Part shown: positions 44,032 through 53,378 of the stretch, piece after piece
Layout of the letters: each line of letters begins with the position of its first letter
Numbering within the stretch: position 1 is the first letter of the stretch
From: Novosphingobium resinovorum
GTDB taxonomy: Bacteria; Pseudomonadota; Alphaproteobacteria; Sphingomonadales; Sphingomonadaceae
Direction: 5' to 3'
Assembly: GCF_001742225.1 (NCBI RefSeq)
Contig: NZ_CP017076.1
Coordinates: 1,534,501-1,598,500, forward strand
Length of the DNA: 64,000 nt
Notes under the pieces: generated by a model
The model's input: only the letters and a program-made list of their open reading frames with translations
Database searches by the model: none
What the model was told of the DNA's origin: nothing
Position numbers and translations under genes: made by a program

Positions 44032-46353
44032 TCAGTCGAGATCGATGGTGACATGCGGGACATCGCCCTCAATCGCTCCATGCGGCGTGCGGTAGTCCGT
44101 CACCGGCACCCCGAGGTCACGCCCGATATCGAACATTTCGCCCGTGCCGGACGGCATGAGCACGTTCACTGGAACCTGCGCGCGTGGGAGTTCCTGGCCG
44201 CCGGAGCTCAGCACCACTTCGGCGCCCTTGCCCGGGGCCTGCGCGGCAAAGCGCAGGCGCAGGCTGACCTTGCCCTGCGGTAGCTTCGCGCTGGCCCGGA
44301 CATCAGTGATTTCTTTGGGATCGGTCGATCGCGCGAAGACGAAAACCGGATGCCCCTGATCGAGATAGAGACTCCAGCCGCCGAACCGGCTGCCCCAGGC
44401 GACGATCGCGCCGGATGCCGCAGGCCGGTCCAGCACCAAATCAGCATTGATGGTGAACGACCGCGCCGCCAAGCAGGGCGAGCCGCCCAGAGCCGGCATG
44501 CTTATGTTCTTGCCCCAATAGTCGAAATGCTTGCCCGCTGGCCCAACGGTGCCGCGAATGGCGCGTCCTGTGGCGAAACGATGATCGAGTGGGAAGACGT
44601 TGTTGCGCGTCGCCTCCTGTTTCCACAAAGCCATCATCTCGGCCATGCGTTGCGGTTCTTTGGTCGACAGGTCGGTAGATTGGGAGAAGTCCTTCGACAG
44701 ATCGTAGAGCGTCCAGTCCATTTTCGGCCGTTCACCTGTGGGCGGTAGGTTTTCCCACGAAGGCCGGCCGTCTTCGCCGCTGAGGAACCAGCCGTCGTGA
44801 TACAGGCCGATCTTGCCACCGATCTCGAAATACTGGGTGCGAGGCCGGTTGGCTTCGCAACTCGCCAGGCTGGGTAACAGCGTTCTTCCGTCCATCGGCT
44901 TCTGACGAGCGCCCAGGACCACTTCGGGCGCGGGCAAGCTGGCCGCGTCGAGTACCGTGGGCGCGATGTCGACCAGGTGGCCGAACTCGGCGCAGACACT
45001 TCCGGGATGCTGCACATGTCCCGGCCAGGACATGATCATGTCGTTGCGGATGCCGCCGAGCATGGAGGCGAACTGCTTTGTCCAGCGAAGCGGTGAACTC
45101 ATCGCCCAGGCCCAGCCCACAGGATAGCTCTGGTAGGTCATTGGCCCGCCGAGCTTGTCGGTGTTGGCGAGCACCCACATCTCGTCCTCGTCGTGACGGC
45201 CCATGGAGCGCAGCTCATTGATCGTCCCATCGGGCCCTGCCTCGCCGCTGGCGCCATTGTCACCCTGCATGAGCGTTACGAGCGTGTTCTTGAGCTCTCC
45301 CATCCGCTGTAACTCGTCCAGAACTCGGCCGATCTGCTCATCCTGATAGACCAATTGCGCCGCCGCGACTTCCATCGTTCGCGCGGCGAAAGCCTTTTTA
45401 TCCGGCGTCAGCGAATCCCAGGCGGGAATGCCTTCCGGCCGCGGCGTCAGCCGAGTACCTCGCGGAATGATCCCTTCGGCGAGCTGACGGCGGAATGTCT
45501 CTTGGCGTACAACGTCCCAGCCCTTGTCAAAACGGCCCTTGAAGCGCGCTATATATTCGGTGGGTGCTTGATGCGGCGCGTGCATCGATCCTGGAGCATA
45601 ATAGACGAAGAACGGCTTGTCGGGCGCTGCGGCCTTCTGGTTGTGCACCCAGTTGATCATGTCGTCGGCAAGACGACGATCCACCATCCTGCCGTTGCCC
45701 TCGTCAGGTTCGACCATATCCGTCCCTCGATAGATGACCGGATCGAACTGGTCGGTGTCGCCGCCCATGAAGCCGTAGAAGTATTCAAAGCCGAGGCCCG
45801 TCGGCCAGTTGTCGAACGGACCAGCGGCGCTTTTTTCCGGCGAGGTCGTGTTATGGTGCTTGCCGAACATCGCGGTGCTGTAACCGTTAAGACGCAACAC
45901 TTGGGCGATCGTGGCCGTCTCTCGCGAGATCGTCCCGGCATACCCAGGAAAGCCCGCCGACATCTCCGAAAGGTAACCGTTGCCCGCATTATGGTGATTG
46001 CGTCCGGTCAGGAGGGCGGCGCGGCTCGGCGAACAAATTCCGGTGGTATGGAAGCGATTGTAGCGCTGCCCCTGGGCCGCCAGACGATCGATATTTGGAG
46101 TTGGTACTGGGCCACCGAATGCACTGCTCATCGCGAAGCCCGTGTCGTCGCTCATGAACACCAGCACATTGGGTGCATTGTCGGGTGCGAGGACCGGTTC
46201 CGCCGGCGTAGGCGTGGAATCGAGCACACTCTCGCTGATCGTGCCGTTAAACGGGACAGGTGGCACCGGCAATATGGTGCGTACGGGCTCGGCATTCGCG
46301 TGCACCGCCGTCAGAGCGGACAGCGCTAGCAAGCGCTTTAATCTGAGCGGCAT
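44032..46353 (-). CDS. Arylsulfatase, type I (formylglycine-dependent), 773 aa
   Basis: Type I sulfatase with a signal peptide (to about AVHANA). The core motif CSPSRAALLTGRNHH (near nt 46000) holds the Cys to be converted to formylglycine. The N-terminal metal site is in NVLVFMSDDTGFAMS, and others are in GKHHNTT and MQGDNGASGE. The C-terminal extension of about 200 residues carries a beta-sandwich-like region. The ATG at 46353 has a GGGAGATA site. Length is normal for the PAS/AtsA branch. It would hydrolyse sulfate esters in the periplasm; activation requires a formylglycine-generating enzyme, and the neighbouring copy is degraded, so another copy elsewhere would be needed. Confidence 0.9.
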   Translation of the reverse strand: MPLRLKRLLALSALTAVHANAEPVRTILPVPPVPFNGTISESVLDSTPTPAEPVLAPDNAPNVLVFMSDDTGFAMSSAFGGPVPTPNIDRLAAQGQRYNRFHTTGICSPSRAALLTGRNHHNAGNGYLSEMSAGFPGYAGTISRETATIAQVLRLNGYSTAMFGKHHNTTSPEKSAAGPFDNWPTGLGFEYFYGFMGGDTDQFDPVIYRGTDMVEPDEGNGRMVDRRLADDMINWVHNQKAAAPDKPFFVYYAPGSMHAPHQAPTEYIARFKGRFDKGWDVVRQETFRRQLAEGIIPRGTRLTPRPEGIPAWDSLTPDKKAFAARTMEVAAAQLVYQDEQIGRVLDELQRMGELKNTLVTLMQGDNGASGEAGPDGTINELRSMGRHDEDEMWVLANTDKLGGPMTYQSYPVGWAWAMSSPLRWTKQFASMLGGIRNDMIMSWPGHVQHPGSVCAEFGHLVDIAPTVLDAASLPAPEVVLGARQKPMDGRTLLPSLASCEANRPRTQYFEIGGKIGLYHDGWFLSGEDGRPSWENLPPTGERPKMDWTLYDLSKDFSQSTDLSTKEPQRMAEMMALWKQEATRNNVFPLDHRFATGRAIRGTVGPAGKHFDYWGKNISMPALGGSPCLAARSFTINADLVLDRPAASGAIVAWGSRFGGWSLYLDQGHPVFVFARSTDPKEITDVRASAKLPQGKVSLRLRFAAQAPGKGAEVVLSSGGQELPRAQVPVNVLMPSGTGEMFDIGRDLGVPVTDYRTPHGAIEGDVPHVTIDLD

Positions 46354-46673
46354 CTTTATCTCCCTTGTTGCAAAAAAAGGGATACCTGCCACGACTGAAA
46401 GTCGTCCAATGCATATTTTACGTCCGATCCATGCATCCAAGTTATACGACAGTGAAAACTGAACGAAATCCGAGCACGACCCAGCTTTTGGTTCGATAAG
46501 GAACCGGCACGGGCCTATAAGTACCATTGTTAGACCAGGCGACGAACGGCCAACCAGGACTTAGCTATCCCCAGCGCCGGGCCTGAACGAATGGCCGGTT
46601 TCAGGAAGCAATTCGTGCTTCGTTGGCGGCAATCGACATCAGCTACCAGAGCTTGGAATGTCCGGTATATCTG

Positions 46674-46698
46674 GTGGGTTCAACGGGTGGAGGCAACA
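46674..46698 (+). repeat. IS110-type end motif before transposase remnant
   Basis: GTGGGTTCAACGGGTGG followed by AGGCAAC lies 45 bp before the transposase remnant and matches the solo copy at 18744. The remaining gap between 46354 and 46719 has no gene I can identify. Confidence 0.45.
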
Positions 46699-46719
46699 CA
46701 AGCTGAGTAGCGTCCGGCC

Positions 46720-47133
46720 ATGGAGATTAGCACGATCGGCCTGGATTTGGCCAAGAACGCTTTTCAGGTTCACGGTATCAGCGCGAGCGGTGAGGTCGTA
46801 ATTCGCAAGGCGCAGCGGCGATCGCAGATGCTGTCGTTCTTCGAGAAACTGCCGCCGTGCCCGATAGGCGCTGAGGCCTGCGGGACCTCGCATCACTGGG
46901 CGCGCGAACAGAAGGCGGCGCCGTCGCTGCACCGCGTGCGTAACCTTTTGATCAAGCAGCGCACACAACTGGCCAACATGATGTGCAGCGTACTCGCCGA
47001 ACTGGGGGCACCATCCCAGTCGCGATACGAAAGGCGCTGCAGATCGCGCGCGAGATCGTCGAGTCCGAAAAGGGTGGAGATCAGTGGGAGAACCTCATTG
47101 TCGAGAAGCGCAGGTGCTACTGGCCCTTTCTAA
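46720..47133 (+). pseudogene. IS110-family transposase remnant, internally deleted
   Basis: The start is a normal DEDD-type IS110 N terminus: TIGLDLAKNAFQVHGISASG, then LPPCPIGAEACGTSHHWARE. The frame then jumps to RVRNLLIKQRTQLANMMCSV and LAELG, so roughly 60 residues including catalytic positions are missing. A frame change near 47010 leads into short unrelated sequence, and the C-terminal half is absent. Non-functional. Confidence 0.75.
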
Positions 47134-47165
47134 CCAGCAACAGAGCCGGGGCACCTGCGCTGCTA

Positions 47166-48041
47166 TTATGCCAACTGCGTCAATCCAAATGCGCTTGCCG
47201 GGGTGCCAAGCGGCAGCTTCTTGATGCGGGCCACGAGTTCTTCCTCGTCGTCACCGATGTTGTTCGCGGTCGGTGAATCCGCAGCGGGTGCGGGGCGGGC
47301 CACATGAACGATGTCGTCGCCCAGCATCCGCAGTGACAGGCTGCGGCGAGTGGTGCCGGCTGCGGTGTAGCCGCCACCGTGCAGGCAACTGGGATGGAAG
47401 ATCAGCACGTCTCCGCGCCGCATTCCGCAGGTCACGATGTCCCAGGCGTCGCGATTGCCCTCGACGTCTGGGAGGCGTGGCATTTCCTTCTCGTCATAGA
47501 CTGGCAGGGTGTCGTCACTCGGGTCGAAGTACGAGCCATTGTAGAGCGTCTCGTTGTGCGAGCCGCGCACCACCTCGAGCGCGTATTCCGATGCGATGTC
47601 CTGCAGGGGAATCCAGAACACCACGAACTTGCTGCCGTCGATCGGGTGGTAGGGCGTATCCTGGTGCCAGGGCGTGCGACGCACCGGCTTGTCGATGGCG
47701 CCCTGCTTGAAGAAGAGCTGGTCGTGGAAGTACCAGACGCCGCCCGACCCGAACACGTCGCGGGCGATATCGATCACGGGCGTATCGCGGAACATCGCGG
47801 CGAAGGTCGGTTTGGTGCTCGAATCCTCGACCGACTGGATGAACGTGCCGCCGCTCTCTGCATAGAGGTGCTGGGCGAGCGCGCTGGGGTTGTCGAAGTT
47901 GCCCTGCCAGGCTGCCTCGATCAGGGCCATGTCCGCTTCCGAGAAGGCGTTCTCCACGATCAGGACACCGTCGCGGAAGAACCGCTCCGCAAATCCGTCC
48001 CGTTCGGCCAGGCTGGTCTTCACTTCCGAAACATCTGCCAT
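47166..48041 (-). CDS. Phytanoyl-CoA dioxygenase-family (PhyH) protein, 291 aa
   Basis: Iron/2-oxoglutarate dioxygenase of the PhyH family. The metal triad is visible as H-x-D in TPWHQDTPYHP (about residues 122-132) and the distal His in IFHPSCLHGGG, followed by the 2OG-binding Arg region in TTRRSLSLRM. Nothing suggests a signal peptide, so it acts in the cytoplasm. It is the last gene of a co-directional run with a SnoaL-like protein, a GMC oxidoreductase and a TonB receptor, which looks like an uptake-plus-oxidation pathway for a hydrophobic or polyol substrate. The substrate cannot be read from sequence. Confidence 0.85.
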   Translation of the reverse strand: MADVSEVKTSLAERDGFAERFFRDGVLIVENAFSEADMALIEAAWQGNFDNPSALAQHLYAESGGTFIQSVEDSSTKPTFAAMFRDTPVIDIARDVFGSGGVWYFHDQLFFKQGAIDKPVRRTPWHQDTPYHPIDGSKFVVFWIPLQDIASEYALEVVRGSHNETLYNGSYFDPSDDTLPVYDEKEMPRLPDVEGNRDAWDIVTCGMRRGDVLIFHPSCLHGGGYTAAGTTRRSLSLRMLGDDIVHVARPAPAADSPTANNIGDDEEELVARIKKLPLGTPASAFGLTQLA

Positions 48042-48120
48042 CGATCGTCTCCAGGGTTCCTCTGTCGGCCTTGCAAAACGCCATGCCGGGTTACCGGGCA
48101 GGGCGCTTTGCGGCGTTCCT

Positions 48121-48573
48121 TCAGTCCTTCTTGTGAACCTGCGTTACCGATTCCGGCATCAGCAGCTGCGGCGCTTCGTAGAAGCGGCTGATCCGCCAAG
48201 TGCCATTCTCCTTGCGCAGGTCGAGGTCGTAATAGACGTAGACCTGCACATCGATACCGGTCTTCGAGCGCCCCATTCCATTGATGTAGGCGTAGACTTG
48301 CGCATCGTTCCCGCTCAGCTTCACGACGCGGAAGTTGGAGAGGACGTGCATGTGGTGCGACATGTCCTCGAAGACCTGGGCGTAGAAACCCCGGATCTGC
48401 TCGTGCCCCTCGAAGCGCGGCAGATGCAGACCGGTGAGGTCGAGCACGGCGTCCGAGGTGAAGTGGGTCATCATGAAGTCGAGGTCGTCGAGCTTGTCGA
48501 CCGCCACGCAGTAGCCGGTGACGACCTCTTCCAGAGCATTCTTCTCGATCAGGTATTCGATGCCATCAATCAT
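48121..48573 (-). CDS. SnoaL/NTF2-like protein, 150 aa
   Basis: NTF2-fold protein with the typical N-terminal helix pair (EEVVTGYCVAVDKLDDLDFM, then HFTSDAVLDL), the conserved RFEGHEQIRGFYAQVF and the final beta-strands (YVYYDLDLRKENGTWRISRF). Such proteins are often isomerases, dehydratases or hydrolases of ring or sterol substrates, or simple binding proteins. The ATG at 48573 gives the family length. It lies between the PhyH-like and GMC genes, 32 nt downstream of the latter's stop, probably in one transcript. The catalytic residues cannot be assigned with confidence. Confidence 0.78.
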   Translation of the reverse strand: MIDGIEYLIEKNALEEVVTGYCVAVDKLDDLDFMMTHFTSDAVLDLTGLHLPRFEGHEQIRGFYAQVFEDMSHHMHVLSNFRVVKLSGNDAQVYAYINGMGRSKTGIDVQVYVYYDLDLRKENGTWRISRFYEAPQLLMPESVTQVHKKD

Positions 48574-48605
48574 GTCGTCTCTCCGTTGTCCGGCGGGGCG
48601 CCGGG

Positions 48606-50228
48606 TCATTGTGCAAGCAGGATGTCGGCGGCGCGCCAGCCAACCGCCATGGCCGGCGCGTTGGTGTTGCCCGATACGAGCGCGGGCATGATCGAGCAGT
48701 CGGCCACGCGTAGCCCGACGACGCCGCGCACCCGCAACTGCGGGTCCACCACGGAACCGGCGTCGCCGCCCATGTGGCAGGTGCCGGTGCCGTGCAGGCC
48801 GCTGGTGGACAGGCGGCGGAAACTTTCCAGAATGGCGTCGTCGCTCTGGACGTGTTCTCCGGGGAGCAGCTCGGCCCCCATCACACCGGAAAGTGCGGGC
48901 TGGGCCATAAAGCGGCGCATGTAGCGCACGCTCGCGATCGCGGCCTTGCGGTCGTATTCGGTGTCGAGCCAGTTGGCGTGGATCACCGGCCTACCCTGCG
49001 GATTGGGCGAGGCGGCGTGCACGCTGCCTTCGCTGGTCAGCTGAAGAAGCTGCCCATAGACGGAGATCCCCGGCTGGCGATCGACCTTGCCCAGTGGAAC
49101 CGGGTGATTGTCCTCGCTGAGCGCGAACGCATAGCCGCCAAGGTAGAGCTGCAGATCGGTTCGCCCCTGCGGATGCGCGACGTTGCAGAACGCGCCCACT
49201 TCCCACGGCCCGTTGGCCATCACGCCGCTGCGGCTGAAGACGTAGCGCAGCACTGAGCCGACCAGCCCGATACCGTGGTATCGTTGGCTGATCCCGGCCG
49301 GTTTCGTCATCCGGTAAGGCATCGCGTAGGACAAGTGCTCGCGCATCTTCTCGCCCACCGCCGGACTTTCGACGAGCGGGGCAAGGCCGGCGGCTTTCAG
49401 GCGGGCGCCGCTGCCGATGCCCGAGCGTTCGAGCAGCAGCGGGCTTTCGATCGTGCCGCAGCATACGATGACTTCGCCACGGACCTGCTCGACCCAGGGT
49501 GGTCGGCCGTCCCGCTGGAGTTCCACGCCGGTCACGCGGCCGTTCTCGATGATCACCCGCCGGGCCAGCGTGTGCAGCCTGTGCTCGAAGTTCTTGCGCT
49601 TGCGCGCCTGCGACACGAACACCCTCCCGCCGCTTTCGCGCCGGCCCCTGCGGATGTTGTGGCTGTAGTAGCCGATCCGGTCGCCGGGCGTCGCGTTGAG
49701 GTCTTCGGTTTCGGTGAGCCCCATCGCCTTGCCGGCGGCGATGATCGCGTCGGTCAGGGGATAGCGGATGTCGCCCGGCGTAATCCGCACCGGACCGCCT
49801 GCACCCCGCAGATCACTGCCGCCGAGTGCGTGGTCCTCCAGCGCCCGATACGCTTCGGTCATGGTGGCAGCGTTCCAGCCTGTGCAGCCCATGGCGGCCC
49901 AGTCGTCGTAGTCGTGCGCTTCGCCCCGGCTCCAGATCATGCCGTTGATCGCCGACGACCCGCCAAGGCCGCGTCCCCGGATCCACACTTCGGGCACCTG
50001 GCTTTCCGGGTAGCGCCGATCGGCCATCTGGTAAGCCCAGATATGTTCAGGGCTGTTGACCAGCTTGGCGATCCCCTTGGGCATGTCGACCAGCAGCGAG
50101 GCGTTCTCGCCGCCGGCCTCCACCAGAAGCACGCGGTGCGCGGGATTGCGGGACAAGCGCTCGGACAGCACCGAACCTGCCGACCCGGCACCGATGATGA
50201 CATAGTCCCATTGCGCGCACACGGTCAT
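48606..50228 (-). CDS. GMC-family oxidoreductase (choline dehydrogenase-like), 540 aa
   Basis: FAD-dependent GMC oxidoreductase. The N-terminal dinucleotide-binding motif VIIGAGSAGSVLSERLS is followed by the GMC signatures RGRGLGGSSAINGM and VIVCCGTIESPLLLERSGIG. The C terminus has the catalytic His in STSGLHGTGTCHMGG and the FAD/substrate region VSGNTNAPAMAVGWRAADIL. Full length. The ATG at 50228 is preferred; the frame opens three codons earlier. It would oxidise an alcohol group of the substrate imported by the neighbouring TonB receptor, whose stop lies 28 nt upstream. Confidence 0.9.
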   Translation of the reverse strand: MTVCAQWDYVIIGAGSAGSVLSERLSRNPAHRVLLVEAGGENASLLVDMPKGIAKLVNSPEHIWAYQMADRRYPESQVPEVWIRGRGLGGSSAINGMIWSRGEAHDYDDWAAMGCTGWNAATMTEAYRALEDHALGGSDLRGAGGPVRITPGDIRYPLTDAIIAAGKAMGLTETEDLNATPGDRIGYYSHNIRRGRRESGGRVFVSQARKRKNFEHRLHTLARRVIIENGRVTGVELQRDGRPPWVEQVRGEVIVCCGTIESPLLLERSGIGSGARLKAAGLAPLVESPAVGEKMREHLSYAMPYRMTKPAGISQRYHGIGLVGSVLRYVFSRSGVMANGPWEVGAFCNVAHPQGRTDLQLYLGGYAFALSEDNHPVPLGKVDRQPGISVYGQLLQLTSEGSVHAASPNPQGRPVIHANWLDTEYDRKAAIASVRYMRRFMAQPALSGVMGAELLPGEHVQSDDAILESFRRLSTSGLHGTGTCHMGGDAGSVVDPQLRVRGVVGLRVADCSIMPALVSGNTNAPAMAVGWRAADILLAQ

Positions 50229-50256
50229 GTCGCGCACCCCTGCTCCGCGAGACGCT

Positions 50257-52569
50257 TCACAGGTCGAACTTGAAGGTCACGCCGTACTCGCGCGGCGAGG
50301 TGTAGGAGACCTGGTTGAACAGGCCGGGGTTGTTCGTGACCGCTTCGACGTAGTGATTGTTGGCAAGGTTGCGCACCCAGGCTTCCAGCGTCCACCGGCC
50401 GTCATCGGGCGACCAGCCGATGGTCGCATTGACGAAATGCGTGGGCTGGATGTGGACGAGTGGTTGCCCTTGCAGCCCCTGCAGCAGCTTGGTGTCGGTG
50501 TACGTATAAAGAACGTTGGCCCGCGCCTTGCCGCTACCGACGGCGGTTTCATATGTCGCCCCCGCAGATGCCGACCACTTGGGCGAGTTCTGCAGCGGCC
50601 GCCCGCTGAGATCGACGATCGCGCCGCCCGGGTCGAGGAAATCGAACGTCTTGTACTTGGCATCGAGGTAGGCGAGCGAACCGGTGAGAGTCAGTCCATC
50701 GAAGGGCAGGGCGGTCGCTTCAAGTTCAAAGCCCTTGATCTCGGCCTTGGCCGCGTTGAAAATCGAGGTGCCGATCGTCGTGCCGTCGGGCAGGATGTAG
50801 TTCTGCGCCACCTGCATGTCGCGGTAGTTGGTGTAGAAGCCCGCGAGATTGAGGCGCAGGCGGCGGTCGAACAGGTCGGTCTTCACGCCCGCCTCGAAGG
50901 TATCGACCTTTTCCGGGTTGAACGGGCCGATGTCCGACGCCTGGCCCAGACGGCCGACGAAACCGCCCGACTTGAACCCGCGCGCCCACGAGGCGTAAAC
51001 CAGCGTGTCGGGCGTGACCTTGTAGTCGATGCCCAGCTTCCAGCCGATATTGTCCCAAGACTGTTTGCCGCGGGCGCGGAAGCCGCCGAGCAGGACGTCA
51101 CCGCAGCTGCCTTCGTGCGTGCAGTAAAGGCCGATGCCGTCGGGGTTGTAGTAGTTGTCCGTCCCGGCAACCATCTCGGTGGTCTCGTGGGTGTAGCGGA
51201 TGCCGGCCTGCACGCGCAGCTGGTCGGTCAGGTCCACGTAAGTCTGCGCGAACAGCGAGCCCGACCAGTTGTCCTGATCCTGCGGCAGGTTCTGGCGCAG
51301 CCCCGGCGCGAAGGCTTCGAGCCGGACACTGTTGAAGTGGTCGTAGTGCGTCTTCATGTAGAAGCCGCCCGCCTGCAGCTTGATCGCGTCCGTGAGATCG
51401 GCGGCGGTGCGCAGCTCCTGGCTGAACTGCCAGCCCCGGGTGCCGCGGAAGGTGTCGATGCCCAGGCCGACGACGGCGTCGTTGTCGGTAAACTCCTCCA
51501 GATGGAAGCTCTTGTAGCCGGTGATCGCGGTGATATCGCCCAGGGGCGTGTTGCTGATGTTGGCGGTCAGCGTGGCGCGGTAATTGTCCATGTTGCTGAG
51601 GTCGGGGCCGAAGTCCCGCGCGCTGTAGTATTTGCTCGGCGCACGGCAAGGTGTCGCATCGGAAGCGCAGGGCGATGCGTACATCGGCAGGACTTGGTTG
51701 GTCGTCATCGTCCCGGCGGGGACGAAAATCGCGTAGTCCGGCCCGGTCGAGCCGTTGACGATAACCGGCGATCCGTTGCGCGCGCGGCCATATTCGCCGC
51801 TCAGCGTCACGTCGACGTCGTCGGTGGGCGTGTAGCGCAAATAGGCGCGCAGCACGGTGACGTTGCGGTGACCCATGTCGGAGCCGTCTACGATGTTGGT
51901 ATAGAAACCGTCGCGCTGCGTGTGCATCGCGGAAATCTTGCCCGCGAGAATGCCGTCGATGATTGGCGCATCCACGGCGGCCTTGATGTCCATGCGGTTC
52001 CAGTTGCCGTAGGTGACCTCGCCGCGAACGCCGAATTCGCCGGTGGGCTGGCGCGTCATCACGTTGACGACGCCGCCCGTGGTATTGGCCCCGAACAGAG
52101 TGCCCTGCGGGCCGCGCAGCACTTCGATCCGATCAACGTCGAACAGATCGAGCAGCGCGCCCATCGAGAAGTATTGCGGAACGCCGTCCTGTACGATCGA
52201 TACGGTGTTGCCGGCGAACGGATCGGGCTCGACGACACCGATGCCGCGGATGGTGAAGACCGCGCTGTTGGGCGTGTTGGTGAAGTTGTTGATCTGGAGG
52301 TTGGGGATGGTCCCCTGCAGGCCCTTTAGATCGACCGCCTTGAGGTTCTCGATCGCCTCGCCGGTGACGGCGGTGACCGCAATCGGGACCGACTGGATAT
52401 TCTCGGACCGCTTCTGCGCGGTCACGACGATTTCCTGAAGCCCTTCATGGGGCGTGGTGTCGGCGGAACTATCCTGTGCGCGAACCGGCGCAGCGGTGAG
52501 CAGACCGGTGGTGACCAGGCAGGCGGCAATCGCGCACGCGGCCGTGCGGGTATACAAGAAACTGACCAT
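50257..52569 (-). CDS. TonB-dependent receptor, 770 aa
   Basis: Signal peptide (to about APVRAQ, residue 31), TonB box region (GLQEIVVTAQKRSENIQSVP), plug domain (LKGLQGTIPNLQINNF, FTIRGIGVVEPDPFAGNTVS, RIEVLRGPQGTLFGANTTGG) and a barrel ending SPREYGVTFKFDL. This is the widespread FecA/CirA-like sphingomonad type. The ATG at 52569 has a GAGGGGAGAAA site. It heads the cluster with the GMC oxidoreductase, SnoaL-like and PhyH-like genes, so it probably brings their substrate across the outer membrane. A TetR gene lies upstream. Confidence 0.9.
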   Translation of the reverse strand: MVSFLYTRTAACAIAACLVTTGLLTAAPVRAQDSSADTTPHEGLQEIVVTAQKRSENIQSVPIAVTAVTGEAIENLKAVDLKGLQGTIPNLQINNFTNTPNSAVFTIRGIGVVEPDPFAGNTVSIVQDGVPQYFSMGALLDLFDVDRIEVLRGPQGTLFGANTTGGVVNVMTRQPTGEFGVRGEVTYGNWNRMDIKAAVDAPIIDGILAGKISAMHTQRDGFYTNIVDGSDMGHRNVTVLRAYLRYTPTDDVDVTLSGEYGRARNGSPVIVNGSTGPDYAIFVPAGTMTTNQVLPMYASPCASDATPCRAPSKYYSARDFGPDLSNMDNYRATLTANISNTPLGDITAITGYKSFHLEEFTDNDAVVGLGIDTFRGTRGWQFSQELRTAADLTDAIKLQAGGFYMKTHYDHFNSVRLEAFAPGLRQNLPQDQDNWSGSLFAQTYVDLTDQLRVQAGIRYTHETTEMVAGTDNYYNPDGIGLYCTHEGSCGDVLLGGFRARGKQSWDNIGWKLGIDYKVTPDTLVYASWARGFKSGGFVGRLGQASDIGPFNPEKVDTFEAGVKTDLFDRRLRLNLAGFYTNYRDMQVAQNYILPDGTTIGTSIFNAAKAEIKGFELEATALPFDGLTLTGSLAYLDAKYKTFDFLDPGGAIVDLSGRPLQNSPKWSASAGATYETAVGSGKARANVLYTYTDTKLLQGLQGQPLVHIQPTHFVNATIGWSPDDGRWTLEAWVRNLANNHYVEAVTNNPGLFNQVSYTSPREYGVTFKFDL

Positions 52570-52640
52570 TTTCTCCCCTCTCCCAAAGCGCGCTCCCGAT
52601 TTTCGGGTGATTTTGCCGCGCCTCAATTCTCCACGTTTGC

Positions 52641-52685
52641 CTGCCGATACCCGGCAGACATCTTTATGTCGTTTTGTTGTACAAC
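52641..52685. promoter_or_regulatory. Candidate operator upstream of the TonB receptor
   Basis: Two palindromes lie close together in the receptor's upstream region: CTGCCG-N5-CGGCAG at 52641-52657 and GTTGTACAAC at 52676-52685. The upstream TetR-family gene is the obvious candidate to bind one of them. Confidence 0.4.
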
Positions 52686-52790
52686 GAATTTGCATAAAGA
52701 ATCGGCGGCCGCACCTCGCACTTTGGCGAGGCGGCGCACGCCGGTAAGGACGCCGCAGCGGCGCTCAGACGGGAGAGTGGTGAAGCGCCC

Positions 52791-53378
52791 TCAGTGGAGA
52801 GGGAAAACGCTCTGGAGCAGGTCGCGCAGGGTCTGCTTCTGGCGCTCGGGCGGCCAACCGGCCCGATCCTGCGACACGAGCGAAGCTATCCCGTTGACGA
52901 GAATCTGGATGCGGGTCGCGGCCAGAACGCAGTCGACGGCCTCGGGAAATTGCCCCGCGTCCTGGGCGCTCTTGATAAGGCGCAGGAACAAATGGTGCGC
53001 GTTGCTGGTGCCTTCGCGCCATTCGCGTGTCACATCGGGTTCGGCCGGTGCCATGCCCCAGAAGGCGAACCAGGTGTGCCAGTTGCGCCAGCGCTCCTCG
53101 GTGGTCGGCAGCAGCTCTTCCAGCGTCTCAAGCAGGGGGCGGTTGGTGCGGACAGCCTCGTCGATCAGCCCCTCGGCCATCCGGCGCGCGACCTGATGGG
53201 TGAAGACCAGCATTTCCAGCTTGCTGCTGAAATAGTGCGAAACGACCGTTGTGCTGTATCCAACGCGGGAGGCGACTTCGCGGATCGTGACGGCCTGCAC
53301 CCCCTGTTCGTAGACCAACTGGTCCACGACCTGGGCGATCTGCAGTCGGCGCTCGTCATGGTCGACTACGCGCGGCAT
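52791..53378 (-). CDS. TetR/AcrR-family regulator, 195 aa
   Basis: The HTH is clear: LQIAQVVDQLVYEQGVQAVT, then IREVASRVGYSTTVVSHYFS, then SKLEMLVFTH. The ligand-binding part resembles BetI-type members (TTEERWRNWHTWFAFWGMAP, then LVNGIASLVSQDRAGWPPER). It is on the same strand as the TonB receptor cluster and 221 nt upstream of it, with palindromes in between, so it probably represses that cluster until its ligand appears. The 365 bases before it (53379-53744) contain no supported gene. Confidence 0.85.
   Translation of the reverse strand: MPRVVDHDERRLQIAQVVDQLVYEQGVQAVTIREVASRVGYSTTVVSHYFSSKLEMLVFTHQVARRMAEGLIDEAVRTNRPLLETLEELLPTTEERWRNWHTWFAFWGMAPAEPDVTREWREGTSNAHHLFLRLIKSAQDAGQFPEAVDCVLAATRIQILVNGIASLVSQDRAGWPPERQKQTLRDLLQSVFPLH

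Noticed and set aside
50227..52329. A 700-codon + strand open frame
   Set aside because: Antisense to a clear TonB receptor with signal peptide and plug motifs; composition is typical of a mirror frame.
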